Below are positions 38,041 to 46,649 of a stretch of 53,426 bases of DNA, piece after piece. The notes under the pieces are model-generated. The model was not told the origin of the DNA. It saw only the letters and a list, made by a program, of their open reading frames with translations, and ran no database searches. A program made the translations under genes and the position numbers. This DNA comes from Eubacteriales bacterium (GTDB lineage Bacteria > Bacillota > Clostridia > Oscillospirales > Oscillospiraceae): contig JAUNND010000007.1 in NCBI GenBank assembly GCA_030531595.1, positions 1 to 53,426 on the forward strand. Reading direction: 5' to 3'. Position 1 is the first letter of the stretch. Each line of letters begins with the position of its first letter.

Positions 38041-39423
38041 TCAGCGTTTTCTCAATTCCGGCAGAGAAGCGGCAGCGGCAGACTGACCAACGCGGCGGAA
38101 CTTCTCATCGGGCAGAGCCAGATGAATCTTTTCGGAAAGCTCCGGATACTCATCCTTCAAAACTGCCTCGCATTGGGCAATGACAAGGTCTCCGCCCTTG
38201 CCGGACATCACGCGTCCCAGCAGCAGAACGTGCCGGAAGCCGTACAGATCATGGTACAGCGCCAGTGTATGAGCCAGATACACGCCGATACTGCGGTAAA
38301 CCGCAGCGGCGCGTTCGTCGCCTTTTTCCATCAGTCCCTGCACGACCTTGAGCTTCTCAGCGGGGGAGAGAGCTTCGTGAAGCTCTATTCCCGCGGTGGG
38401 AGCGAGCTTGATGATACCGTCCTGTGAGAAGTATTTCACTCCGCAGCCTATGTCCAGCGACCATTCATCCTGCATTGCTTCGGGGTTCGCGTCCACCGGG
38501 ATAAAGGCAAGCTCATTGAGCCAGCCGGTGATGCAGCCGTTTTCGTCAACATAGCCGCCGGCTTCGCTCGTACCCATGGCGATGCCGAGAATGTTGGTGT
38601 CCTCAAGACTCATTGCTCCGGCAAGCGCAGTAACATCACCATCGTTGAAGACGTTATAGGGAATGTCCCCGAAGGTATCGGTAATGGCGCGGATGTAGAT
38701 ATCCTTGACCTTTGCGTCAAACTGGTCCTTCGGCACCTTGAGGAAGAGAGAAGCGTTCATCGTGCGGTTATTGATATACACCCCGGCGGAGGAGACGCCG
38801 ACCGCGTCAACTCTGGGCATATGCGATGCGGCTGATCTGAGCGCGGAAACGATCCCGTCATAGTGATAATCAGGATCGGAGTTGAGCTTTGGGAACCATA
38901 CGACCTCTTCGGAATAGACTGTCTCGCCGTCGATGACCGCGCTGACCTTTCTGTCACTTCCGCCCGCGTCAAAGCCGATGCGGCAGCCGTCCAGATGACC
39001 GCCGGCGGGCTGAGGATCATCCTTCGCTTCGGGAATTTCATCCGTGAGGACTATTTCAAAGGGTCGCTCGTATATACTCGCAAAATAATCCCAGTCAAAT
39101 GCCTGATTGCCGTTTTCACAGAAGCACTCGCTGAGATAGTCATATAGACCTTTGTCGGTAACATAAACCCGGAAGCCGCCCTTCATCCACAGCAGGGTCT
39201 TGATAAGACGGCGGATGTAGTAACGGTCAGCCTCGCGCATTTCCTCCGTACCGTAGATAAAGGTATGAACGGCTGCCATTTCACCGCGGGCGCGTTCCAC
39301 GGCAATGCCGATGGGCTTTTTTGCATCCTTCAGAAAAGCCTGATTGAATGTGTGCATAGGGATAAAGCCCATGTCAAGCTCAGGAAGATTTTTAACTTCC
39401 AGTTCCACACCAAGAAAATTCAT
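38041..39423 (-). CDS. ROK-family sugar kinase with an extra N-terminal domain (GlcNAc or ManNAc kinase)
   Basis: A 460-residue protein. Residues from about 147 form a ROK/ASKHA kinase: GFDAGGSDRKVSAVIDGE is the phosphate-1 loop, VGVSSAGVYINNRT follows, FNDGDVTALAGAM holds the catalytic aspartate region, and GIAMGTSEAGGYV the second phosphate loop. The first ~145 residues are an unrecognised domain. The usual ROK zinc motif (CxCGxxGCxE) is absent. The start at 39423 follows GGGGG with eight-base spacing. With NanA and an AGE epimerase on the same element, the expected substrate is GlcNAc (as for RokA in Bacteroides) or ManNAc. It is the first gene of the leftward arm. Confidence 0.72.
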   Translation of the reverse strand: MNFLGVELEVKNLPELDMGFIPMHTFNQAFLKDAKKPIGIAVERARGEMAAVHTFIYGTEEMREADRYYIRRLIKTLLWMKGGFRVYVTDKGLYDYLSECFCENGNQAFDWDYFASIYERPFEIVLTDEIPEAKDDPQPAGGHLDGCRIGFDAGGSDRKVSAVIDGETVYSEEVVWFPKLNSDPDYHYDGIVSALRSAASHMPRVDAVGVSSAGVYINNRTMNASLFLKVPKDQFDAKVKDIYIRAITDTFGDIPYNVFNDGDVTALAGAMSLEDTNILGIAMGTSEAGGYVDENGCITGWLNELAFIPVDANPEAMQDEWSLDIGCGVKYFSQDGIIKLAPTAGIELHEALSPAEKLKVVQGLMEKGDERAAAVYRSIGVYLAHTLALYHDLYGFRHVLLLGRVMSGKGGDLVIAQCEAVLKDEYPELSEKIHLALPDEKFRRVGQSAAAASLPELRKR

Positions 39424-39456
39424 ATAGATACCCCCGATTATTATGCCTTTGACAGG

Positions 39457-39485
39457 ATTATAACATAAGCGCCCGGTGTTGTCAC
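39457..39485 (-). promoter_or_regulatory. Promoter of the leftward sialic-acid genes
   Basis: Minus strand GTGACA (39485-39480), a 17-bp spacer and TATAAT (39462-39457), about 33 bp before the ROK kinase start. Confidence 0.72.
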
Positions 39486-39493
39486 CATTTCGG

Positions 39494-39508
39494 CAAAAAT
39501 AATTTTCA
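39494..39508. promoter_or_regulatory. RpiR operator candidate between divergent sialic-acid promoters
   Basis: CAAAAATAATTTTCA matches the reverse complement of the perfect palindrome at 41689-41703 in 13 of 15 positions. It lies between the two -35 boxes. Confidence 0.5.
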
Positions 39509-39520
39509 AAGAAATAATTA

Positions 39521-39549
39521 TTGAAAAAAACTTTCGTCAATGCTATAGT
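39521..39549 (+). promoter_or_regulatory. Promoter of the AGE epimerase-RpiR genes
   Basis: TTGAAA, a 17-bp spacer and TATAGT, about 33 bp before the start codon. Confidence 0.72.
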
Positions 39550-39582
39550 TTATTTTAATAAAAAATCAAGGGGGGACAAACC

Positions 39583-40782
39583 ATGGATAAGGAAAAATTA
39601 CTCTCTGCAAGACAGTGGATACAGGACGAGCTTAAAAGATGCGTGGATTTCTGGCTCAAAAACGGTATGGACAGCGTAAACGGCGGCGTATATACCTGCC
39701 TCGACCGGGAGGGAAAGATCTACTCCACCGATAAGAGCGTGTGGATGCAGGGCAGGTGCGCATGGGTCTTCGCGTATCTCTGCCGCGTGTACGGCAAAAA
39801 AGACGAATGGATGGCGGCCTCTAAAAGCTGCCTTGATTTCATGGAGGCGTACTGCATCAACCGCGAGGCCGGCAACCGGATGTATTTCACCGTCACCGCC
39901 GACGGCAAGCCCCTGCGTCAGAGACGCTACTGCTTCTCCGAGGCTTTCTACGCCATTGCCAACGCCGAATATTACGGTCTCACCGGCGAAAAAGTATATC
40001 TTGAAAGAGCGAGAAGCGCCTATAATCTTTACTGGAACGTAAACCACGGTATGCCCGACCCCGTGGGTATGCCGCCCAAGACAATTCCCGAGACCCGCAC
40101 GGGCCGTGCTTTCGGCACACCCATGATCATTCTGAATGTTATCGGCGTTCTGCTGCGGGTGGACGAGGCAAACAAGGCCGAATATGAGGAAAGAAGTGCC
40201 CAGTGTGTGGAGGAAATCTTTAAATATCACGTACATCCGGAGCTTAAATGCGTGCTGGAAAATGTCGCGCCGGACGGCACGGCAAGGCTCGACTTTACCG
40301 AGGGACGCATCGTCAATCCCGGCCACGATATCGAGGGCGTGTGGTTCCTGCTGGAGCAGGCGCAGAGAACCGGCGACAGCTCGCTGGTGCCCAAGGCGGA
40401 ACAGATCTTCAACTGGGCGATCGAAGCCGGCTGGGACAAGGAATACGGCGGACTATTGTACTTTGTGGACTGCCTCGGCCGTCCGCCCGAGGCGTATGAG
40501 CACGACATGAAGCTCTGGTGGCCGCATGACGAGATACTGATCTCCTCTCTCATGCTCTACCGCGATACCGGCAAGGAAGAATACCTCGACTGGTTCTTCA
40601 AAACGCTCGATTATACTAAGACCTATTTCAGCGATCCGGAATACGGCGAGTGGTACGGTTATCTGCGCCGTGACGGAAAACCCACGCAGCCTCCCTGCAA
40701 GGGCTCGACCTTCAAAGGCCCCTTCCATCTGCCGAGAATGCTTATCATGGTCGATCAGATGCTCAGCGGACTTCTTGACTGA
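39583..40782 (+). CDS. N-acylglucosamine 2-epimerase (AGE/RnBP family)
   Basis: A 399-residue (alpha/alpha)6-barrel epimerase that interconverts free ManNAc and GlcNAc. Family landmarks include WMQGRCAWVFAYLCR, YCFSEAFYAIANAEYY, NPGHDIEGVWFLLE and KLWWPHDEILISSL, which carry the catalytic histidines. It differs from the NanE of E. coli, which works on the 6-phosphate and is a TIM barrel. AGGGGGG precedes the ATG. Its stop overlaps the next gene's start (TGATG). In this cluster it takes ManNAc from the lyase at 45184 and supplies GlcNAc to the ROK kinase, the route known in Bacteroides. Confidence 0.9.
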   Translation: MDKEKLLSARQWIQDELKRCVDFWLKNGMDSVNGGVYTCLDREGKIYSTDKSVWMQGRCAWVFAYLCRVYGKKDEWMAASKSCLDFMEAYCINREAGNRMYFTVTADGKPLRQRRYCFSEAFYAIANAEYYGLTGEKVYLERARSAYNLYWNVNHGMPDPVGMPPKTIPETRTGRAFGTPMIILNVIGVLLRVDEANKAEYEERSAQCVEEIFKYHVHPELKCVLENVAPDGTARLDFTEGRIVNPGHDIEGVWFLLEQAQRTGDSSLVPKAEQIFNWAIEAGWDKEYGGLLYFVDCLGRPPEAYEHDMKLWWPHDEILISSLMLYRDTGKEEYLDWFFKTLDYTKTYFSDPEYGEWYGYLRRDGKPTQPPCKGSTFKGPFHLPRMLIMVDQMLSGLLD

Positions 40783-41645
40783 TGCCTATGGAAGAGATCA
40801 GCATTTTTGAACAGTTAAGCCGACGCTATTACGAGCTGAGTGCCTCCGAAAAGAAGATTGGCGACTATGTGCTGTCCCATCAGGGCAAAACACAGGCCAT
40901 GTCTATTTCGGAGCTGGCGGAAGCGAGCGGCGTATCCGAGGCCACCGTCACAAGGTTCTGCCGGAAGCTGGGCTGTAAGGGTTATAATGATTTTCGCCTT
41001 GCGGCAGCGAAAAACAGTGCCGCACGCGAAAAGCATACCAATCCCCTTTCCGGTGCGGTCGGCAATGACGATCCGTTTTCCGAGGTGTGCCGGAAGCTTT
41101 ATGACGCCAATGTGAGCGCCATGACGCAGACGCTTGAGCTTGTCAAGCCCGAGCAGTATATCCTTGCCGCCGACATTATCGAAAAGGCGAACAAAGTCGT
41201 CTGTATGGGGCAGGGCGGCTCCATGATCATCGCGGAGGAGTGTGCGCATCTCTTTGCCACTACGGGCAGCAAATACAGCGCCGTGGCCGATTCCCACTAT
41301 CAGATCGTGACCGCCGCGACTCTGGAGGAAAATGACGCGATCCTCTTTTTCTCCTATTCCGGAGCAACCAAGGACATGATGGACACCATGCACGTGGCCA
41401 AAAAGAGAGGGGGAAAAATCATTCTTGTGACGCATTTTCCCAATTCACCGGGCGCGGCCTATGCGGATGTTATTCTGCAGTGCGGCGCGGATGAAAGTCC
41501 GCTGCAGCTCGGCTCCATCGGCGCAAGGATCGCCCAGCTGTATCTCATGGACATTCTCTTCTCCGAAGTTTGCCGCCGTGATCTGGATGCGTGTCGTGAG
41601 CGCCGCTCCGCCATCGCCGACGCACTTACTGAAAAGCATCTGTGA
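40782..41645 (+). CDS. RpiR/MurR-family regulator of the sialic-acid genes
   Basis: A 287-residue regulator with an RpiR helix-turn-helix (MSISELAEASGVSEATVTRF) and a SIS domain (CMGQGGSMIIAEECAH, FFSYSGATKDMMDTM). It is coupled to the epimerase gene by a TGATG overlap. NanR regulators of this family in Firmicutes respond to ManNAc-6-P or a related amino sugar phosphate; here GlcNAc-6-P may be the signal (inference). Its likely operators are the AT-rich palindromes at 41689 and 39494. An in-frame ATG two codons later is an equally possible start. Confidence 0.88.
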   Translation: MPMEEISIFEQLSRRYYELSASEKKIGDYVLSHQGKTQAMSISELAEASGVSEATVTRFCRKLGCKGYNDFRLAAAKNSAAREKHTNPLSGAVGNDDPFSEVCRKLYDANVSAMTQTLELVKPEQYILAADIIEKANKVVCMGQGGSMIIAEECAHLFATTGSKYSAVADSHYQIVTAATLEENDAILFFSYSGATKDMMDTMHVAKKRGGKIILVTHFPNSPGAAYADVILQCGADESPLQLGSIGARIAQLYLMDILFSEVCRRDLDACRERRSAIADALTEKHL

Positions 41646-41688
41646 AAAATAATAATGCCTGTAAGATTTTTTCACAGGAGTCACATAA

Positions 41689-41703
41689 TGAAAATTATTT
41701 TCA
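41689..41703. promoter_or_regulatory. RpiR operator candidate before the importer genes
   Basis: TGAAAATTATTTTCA, perfect 7+1+7 palindrome, eight bases upstream of the -35 box. Confidence 0.6.
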
Positions 41704-41710
41704 CTTTTTC

Positions 41711-41739
41711 TTGACATGACGACTTAAATTGTGTAATAT
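41711..41739 (+). promoter_or_regulatory. Promoter of the sialic-acid importer and nanA genes
   Basis: TTGACA, a 17-bp spacer and TAATAT, about 69 bp before the binding-protein start. Confidence 0.75.
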
Positions 41740-41807
41740 ATAGTAAATAGCGGGTAAAGAATGTGCCCGCCAAAATACAAACGCTGAAGTATAAAAGGAG
41801 GAAAAAC

Positions 41808-43085
41808 ATGAAAAAACTGTTAGCAATGGTTCTGACCCTGTGCATGGTGTTCTCTCTGTGCGCAATCGGTCCTGCGGCATCTGCAGATGCTCAGGAGCTT
41901 ACTCTTTGGACCTACCCAATCGGCAAATGGGGCGACAGTGCTACTGTCGAAGCTATGATGGCTGACTTTGAGGCCGCTACCGGCATTAAGGTCACTGTCG
42001 AATACCTCGATTACACCAATGGTGACGATCAGGTCAATACCGCTCTTGAAGGCGGCGCTGCTCCCGACCTCATCATGGAAGGACCCGAGCGTCTGGTTGC
42101 CAACTGGGGCGTCAAGGGCTACATGGTAGACCTCGCCGACCTGTGGGACGATGCCGACAAAGCAGAAGTCAACGCTTCCTGCGTTTCCGCCTGCTTCAAT
42201 GGGGACGGTGCCTGCTACGAGTACCCCGTATGCATGACCGCACACTGCATGGCTGTTAACTACGACCGCTTTGTCGCAGCCGGTGCAGACCAGTACCTCG
42301 ACCTCGAAAATCACACCTGGACCACCGATGGCTTCATCAATGCTGTCAAGGCACTCTACGCTGCCAAGAATGACACCGTTGCAGCCGTCTTTTGCGGCGG
42401 CCAGGGCGGCGATCAGGGCACCCGCGCTCTGATCAACAACCTCTACGGCGGCACCTTCACCGATGCCGAGCACACCAAGTACACCGCAAACTCCGCTGAG
42501 AACGTCAAGGCTCTTGAGCTTCTCCAGGGTCTCGACGGCATCAACTTCGACGCTTCCATCGTCGGCGGCGACGAGATCAACCTCTTCCGTCAGGGCATCC
42601 TTGACATGGCATTCTGCTGGAACATCGCTCAGCAGCTCAACACCGACAACAACGATGCAGAACTCACCAATGACGGCGAGAAGATCGTCTTCATGTCCTT
42701 CCCCGCTGAGGGTGATGCAAAGCTCTGCGGCGGTATTTGGGGCTTCGGTATCTTCGATAACGGTGATGAGGCCAAGATCGCAGCAGCCAAGGAATTCGTC
42801 AAGTACTTCTGCGACGGCGAGGGCACGGTTCCCGCAGTCAAGGCTTCCACTTACTTCGCAGTCCGCGGCAACGCAGGCGACGGCATTGATCTGACCGGCG
42901 TATGGGCAGACAACGCAATCATGAACGAGTACACCAAGCTCATGCCTCTGCTGGGTGACTACTATCAGGTCGCTCCCAAGTGGGCCGAAGCACGTACCGC
43001 ATGGTGGAATATGCTCCAGCGTGTCGGCGCCGGCGGCAATGTTGCCGACGAAGTCGCTGCATTCGATGCAGAAGTCAACGGCTGA
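41808..43085 (+). CDS. ABC transporter binding protein (sialic acid or derivative)
   Basis: A 425-residue extracellular solute-binding protein with a signal peptide (MKKLLAMVLTLCMVFSLCAI). Cleavage is expected near ASADA or, less likely, at a lipobox-like site around C15 or C18. The start at 41808 follows AAGGAGG; the upstream in-frame ATG was rejected. With the two permeases behind it, it forms a CUT1-type importer. Sialic acid, or 2,7-anhydro-sialic acid as in Ruminococcus gnavus, is the likely ligand because nanA ends the operon; the binding residues cannot be judged by eye. Codon use is strongly optimised. An attenuator hairpin follows. Confidence 0.88.
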   Translation: MKKLLAMVLTLCMVFSLCAIGPAASADAQELTLWTYPIGKWGDSATVEAMMADFEAATGIKVTVEYLDYTNGDDQVNTALEGGAAPDLIMEGPERLVANWGVKGYMVDLADLWDDADKAEVNASCVSACFNGDGACYEYPVCMTAHCMAVNYDRFVAAGADQYLDLENHTWTTDGFINAVKALYAAKNDTVAAVFCGGQGGDQGTRALINNLYGGTFTDAEHTKYTANSAENVKALELLQGLDGINFDASIVGGDEINLFRQGILDMAFCWNIAQQLNTDNNDAELTNDGEKIVFMSFPAEGDAKLCGGIWGFGIFDNGDEAKIAAAKEFVKYFCDGEGTVPAVKASTYFAVRGNAGDGIDLTGVWADNAIMNEYTKLMPLLGDYYQVAPKWAEARTAWWNMLQRVGAGGNVADEVAAFDAEVNG

Positions 43086-43125
43086 TTTCCTTTCGGGAAT
43101 TCAATGTAATTAAGCAAGGTTACGC

Positions 43126-43157
43126 ACCCTCCCGCGCTGATGCGTGGGAGGGTCTTT
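43126..43157 (+). terminator. Intercistronic terminator/attenuator after the binding-protein gene
   Basis: ACCCTCCCGCG pairs with CGTGGGAGGGT, followed by CTTT. The tail is short, so partial read-through into the permease genes is expected. Confidence 0.75.
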
Positions 43158-43184
43158 GAATAATAAAAGAGAGGAGAGAGTCAT

Positions 43185-44093
43185 TTGGGTGCTTCTGCTC
43201 CAAGACTTACAAGCCGTAAGCTTGTCATGAGAGAAACCGTCTCCGGTTATCTTTTCCTGCTTCCCAGCCTTGTTTTCTTTCTGGTTTTTGTCATTTACCC
43301 CATGTTCATGTGTATCTACACAAGCTTTTTTGACTCCAACATGGGCAAAAATACGACTGATGTGTTCATCGGTCTTGCCAATTATAAGGAGCTCTTTCAG
43401 GATCAGATCTTCCTGGGCGCTCTGAAAAATACGCTGATAATCGTGGTTGTTTCCGTCCCTACCGTGTGCGCTTTTTCCCTGTGGGTGGCAACGGCCATTT
43501 ATGATATGAAACCGGCTCTTACCTCCGCCTTCCGCTGCATTTTCTATCTGCCGGTCGTCACCGGCTCCGTGGCCGTCACGGTCGTATGGAAATGGATGTA
43601 TAATAACTATTACGGCATTTTCAACTACGTGGGCAAAAGCATGGGCTTTATTGAGAAGAATATTAACTGGCTGGGCGACGCAAAATATGCCCTCTGGTGC
43701 ATTATTCTTATTCTGTTCACCACTTCCGTCGGCCAGCCCATTGTCCTCTATGTTTCTGCACTGGGCAATGTCGATCAGACGCTGGTGGAGGCTGCCGAAG
43801 TGGACGGAGCCAACCGCCGTCAGGTCTTCTGGAAGATCAAATGGCCGCAGATCATGCCGACCACGCTGTACATTCTCATCATTACTACCATCAATTCCTT
43901 CCAGTGCTTCGCGCTGATCCAGCTGCTCACCTCGGGCGGCCCGAATCATTCGACGGATACCATCATGTATTACATCTATTACACGGCCTTCAAGCTGTAC
44001 CGCTACGGCTACGGCAACGCTATGGGTGTTGTGCTGATGATCATTATTGCCATACTCTCTGCCATCCAGTTCAGAATGGGGCAGGAAAAGTAG
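43185..44093 (+). CDS. ABC transporter permease (CUT1, MalF/UgpA type)
   Basis: A 302-residue permease with six membrane segments, beginning ETVSGYLFLLPSLVFFLVFV. The ATPase-contact loop is EAAEVDGANRRQVFWKIKWPQ with its last residue in common with many homologues. The start is TTG at 43185, supported by GAGGAGAGAG eight bases upstream; an internal ATG at 43227 would lose the leader without a good site. It pairs with the permease at 44110. No ATPase gene is present, so a chromosomal multi-sugar ATPase must be used. Confidence 0.88.
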   Translation: MGASAPRLTSRKLVMRETVSGYLFLLPSLVFFLVFVIYPMFMCIYTSFFDSNMGKNTTDVFIGLANYKELFQDQIFLGALKNTLIIVVVSVPTVCAFSLWVATAIYDMKPALTSAFRCIFYLPVVTGSVAVTVVWKWMYNNYYGIFNYVGKSMGFIEKNINWLGDAKYALWCIILILFTTSVGQPIVLYVSALGNVDQTLVEAAEVDGANRRQVFWKIKWPQIMPTTLYILIITTINSFQCFALIQLLTSGGPNHSTDTIMYYIYYTAFKLYRYGYGNAMGVVLMIIIAILSAIQFRMGQEK

Positions 44094-44109
44094 AAGGGAG
44101 GAAAGAAAA

Positions 44110-45033
44110 ATGCTCGGAAAGAAATCTAAATTAAGCCGTATCATCACCCTTGCCATTATCATTCTCCTCGCTCTCCTCTTTACCTTCCCGCTGTACTGGA
44201 TCATCACCGGCTCGTTCAAAACGCCGAAAGAGGTCAACTCCACGACGCCTGTCTGGTGGCCGAGCGAGTTTACGATGAAAAACTATGAAAAGCTCATGAG
44301 CAAGCTGAAAGCGCCGCTGTATGAGCTGAACATACCGTTCAGTCAGTATTTTTCCGAGGACGGCGAGCCTGTCGCGGCAGTGACCGGGCCTACGGTACCG
44401 GGGGCGGTGCGGTGGCTGCTCAACACGGTGTGGATGGCGGTGGCCGCCATGCTGCTCACCTGCATCACCTCGGCGCTGGCCGGTTATTCCCTTGCGAAAA
44501 AGCGCTTTATCGGTCGGGGACTGATCTTTACGCTCATTGTCTGCGCCATGGCTCTGCCGAAGCAGGTCATTCTGATCCCGCTGATCCGGGAGATGTCTTC
44601 CCTCAAGCTTTATGACACCATCTCGGCGGTCATCTTCCCCATCGTGGGCTGGCCCTTCGGCGTATTTCTCATCAAACAGTTTGCCGAAAGCATCCCGGGA
44701 GAGATTCTGGAGGCTGCAAGAATTGATGGAGCCGGGGAGATGCGGACCTTCACGCAGATCGTTTTTCCCATGATAAAGCCCGGTGTTGGTGCTCTGGCGA
44801 TCTTCACCTTCATCAATTCCTGGAACGACTACTTCATGCAGCTCATCATGCTCTCCAGTACGAAAAACCTGACCATCTCTCTCGGTATTGCCAAGATGCA
44901 GGCGGAAAACTCCACCGACTACGGCCTGATTATGGCCGGCGCGGCGCTTGCATCCGTACCTATTATCATTGTTTTCCTTATTTTCCAGAAATATTTCACC
45001 CGCGGCATCACCATGGGCGCTGTAAAGGGATAA
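44110..45033 (+). CDS. ABC transporter permease (CUT1, MalG/UgpE type)
   Basis: A 307-residue permease. Start MLGKKSKLSRIITLAIIILL at 44110, behind GGGAGG; an overlapping upstream ATG in the previous gene was rejected. The loop between the first and second segments is longer than usual (about residues 40-105), including SQYFSEDGEPVAAVTGPTV. The ATPase-contact loop reads EILEAARIDGAGEMRTFTQI, and the C-terminus FQKYFTRGITMGAVKG is typical. Second membrane subunit of the importer. Confidence 0.9.
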   Translation: MLGKKSKLSRIITLAIIILLALLFTFPLYWIITGSFKTPKEVNSTTPVWWPSEFTMKNYEKLMSKLKAPLYELNIPFSQYFSEDGEPVAAVTGPTVPGAVRWLLNTVWMAVAAMLLTCITSALAGYSLAKKRFIGRGLIFTLIVCAMALPKQVILIPLIREMSSLKLYDTISAVIFPIVGWPFGVFLIKQFAESIPGEILEAARIDGAGEMRTFTQIVFPMIKPGVGALAIFTFINSWNDYFMQLIMLSSTKNLTISLGIAKMQAENSTDYGLIMAGAALASVPIIIVFLIFQKYFTRGITMGAVKG

Positions 45034-45051
45034 TTCCCTGAAAGGAGCATC

Positions 45052-45074
45052 AGTGTGAAAGTTCCTTTCACACT
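45052..45074. other. Perfect inverted repeat between permease and nanA genes
   Basis: AGTGTGAAAG and CTTTCACACT around TTC. A second dyad (CATCTTATCA/TGATAAGATG) follows at about 45096-45130. They may be mRNA structures regulating nanA; no T-run is present. Confidence 0.5.
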
Positions 45075-45183
45075 AATTAAATCAAAATGATAATCATCTT
45101 ATCATTCCTTAGCTTCGCGTGATAAGATGCAGCTTTTTCCTTAAAATTTGTGCCGACGCGAAGCGGCGGAATGGATGATTATT

Positions 45184-46092
45184 ATGAAAAATCTTGACAA
45201 ATACAAAGGCATATTCCCCGCGTTCTATGCCTGCTATGACGACAACGGGGATATTTCTCCCGAGCGTGTCCGCGATCTGACTGAGTATCTGATCGGCAAA
45301 GGTGTAACGGGGCTCTATGTAGGCGGCTCCTCGGGCGAGTGCATTTATCAGTCCGTCGCAGAGCGTAAGTTGCTTCTCGAAAATGTCGTGGCACAGGCAA
45401 AAGGGCGCATTGTGATCATTGCCCATGTCGCCTGCAACAATACCCGCGACAGTATGGAGCTGGCCGCCCATGCCGAAAGTCTCGGTGTGGACGCGATCGC
45501 CGCCATCCCGCCCATCTACTTCCACCTTTCTCCCGAAGCCATCGCAAAATACTGGAACGATATTTCCTCCGCCGCGCCAAACACGGATTTTGTAATCTAT
45601 AACATTCCCCAGCTGGCAGGCGTTGCTCTGAGCAGCTCACTTCTCCGCGAGATGATGAAAAATCCGCAGGTCATCGGCGTCAAAAACTCCTCCATGCCCA
45701 TTCAGGATATTGAGATGTGGCGGGATGAGGGCGCATTGGTATTCAACGGCCCGGATGAGCAGCTTCTGTCCGGTCTGGTGGCCGGGGCTGCGGGCGGCAT
45801 TGGCGGTACTTACGGAGTCATGCCGGAACTGTATCTGAAAATATTCCGTCTGGTACAGCAAAACAAAATTGCTGAGGCGCGGGAGATACAGGATGAATGC
45901 TGTCACATCATCTACAAAATGTGCTCCTGCCGGGGCAATATGTACGCCGTGATCAAAGAGATCATCCGCCTCAACGGCGGCGCGAATGCGGGCGGAGTGA
46001 GAGCGCCTCTGCTGAATCTCTGCGAGGAAGATATGGGAACAGTAAAACGGTGCGCTGAAATGGTCAGAAACGCGCTTAAAAAATACTGCTGA
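45184..46092 (+). CDS. nanA: N-acetylneuraminate lyase
   Basis: A 302-residue class I aldolase of the NanA/DapA family that splits N-acetylneuraminate into ManNAc and pyruvate. The Schiff-base lysine is K167 (GVKNSS) and the catalytic tyrosine Y139 (YNIPQLAG); LYVGGSSGE binds the pyruvate carboxylate. The YNIP and GGIGGTYGVMPELY motifs follow E. coli NanA and not DapA as I remember them, so the lyase call is favoured. The start at 45184 gives the standard N-terminus; the Shine-Dalgarno is weak. It is the last gene of the rightward arm, closed by the terminator at 46171. Confidence 0.9.
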   Translation: MKNLDKYKGIFPAFYACYDDNGDISPERVRDLTEYLIGKGVTGLYVGGSSGECIYQSVAERKLLLENVVAQAKGRIVIIAHVACNNTRDSMELAAHAESLGVDAIAAIPPIYFHLSPEAIAKYWNDISSAAPNTDFVIYNIPQLAGVALSSSLLREMMKNPQVIGVKNSSMPIQDIEMWRDEGALVFNGPDEQLLSGLVAGAAGGIGGTYGVMPELYLKIFRLVQQNKIAEAREIQDECCHIIYKMCSCRGNMYAVIKEIIRLNGGANAGGVRAPLLNLCEEDMGTVKRCAEMVRNALKKYC

Positions 46093-46170
46093 CTTTCAGA
46101 AGAAGATAAAGAAAAATGAGGCCGTAAAAAATTACCCAAAAAGATGGCAGCAAGTCTGAGAAATAAAAAT

Positions 46171-46217
46171 GTTGGGGTGTAGCTCACCTTAAACTGGTGG
46201 CTACCCCAACTTTTTTA
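46171..46217. terminator. Terminator between nanA and the tnpV gene
   Basis: GTTGGGGT pairs with ACCCCAAC, followed by TTTTTT; an A-run precedes the stem, so it can end transcription from both sides. Confidence 0.85.
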
Positions 46218-46258
46218 AACCGCTAATTTATGCTGATCTGCGAAAGACATATTCTGCC

Positions 46259-46636
46259 TTAACAGAATATAATTTCGTTTTTAATAATTTCTTCCGCTCG
46301 GTTTCTGATGCTGTTCATACAGCCTGCCCACTTCATGCAATCCTGCGCCTTCATATCCTCGGTTATGTGTTCGGTTTCTTTCATCTGCCGGATCAGCAGT
46401 TCGCACCTCTGCTCGGCGGCGCGGTTAATATCTATGAGATATTGTGTCAACTTTCCGGAATTGAGAAAATCGGCATAAACGCCGGGCTTCTCCTTTTTCA
46501 GATATTCCTGATGTGCTCTGCCCCAACAGCCTATGTCGGCTTCCGGAAAACACAGATCGGGATAGCAATAGTCCCCAATAAGAACGTAGTCCAGACCGTT
46601 TTTATCATCATGTACTCTTTCTTTAAGGTCACTCAT
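46259..46636 (-). CDS. TnpV-like transposon-encoded protein
   Basis: A 125-residue protein of the TnpV family (Pfam TnpV), named from Tn4451-like elements. PGVYADFLNSGKLTQYLIDI and CMKWAGCMNSIRNRAEEII are its typical middle and C-terminal parts. Function is unknown; it is a reliable marker of clostridial mobilizable elements. The start at 46636 has AGGAGG seven bases upstream. It follows the MobV relaxase gene by 13 bp in the same direction. Confidence 0.85.
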   Translation of the reverse strand: MSDLKERVHDDKNGLDYVLIGDYCYPDLCFPEADIGCWGRAHQEYLKKEKPGVYADFLNSGKLTQYLIDINRAAEQRCELLIRQMKETEHITEDMKAQDCMKWAGCMNSIRNRAEEIIKNEIIFC

Positions 46637-46649
46637 ATTTTGCCTCCTA

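Noticed and set aside
43110-44243. 377-codon minus-strand open frame across the first nan permease gene
   Set aside because: Antisense of a permease with the EAA loop; His/Asp-rich and without domain similarity.
36078-46092. Sialidase gene in the sialic-acid cluster
   Set aside because: No Asp-box (SxDxGxTW) protein is encoded; release of sialic acid must come from elsewhere or from other bacteria.
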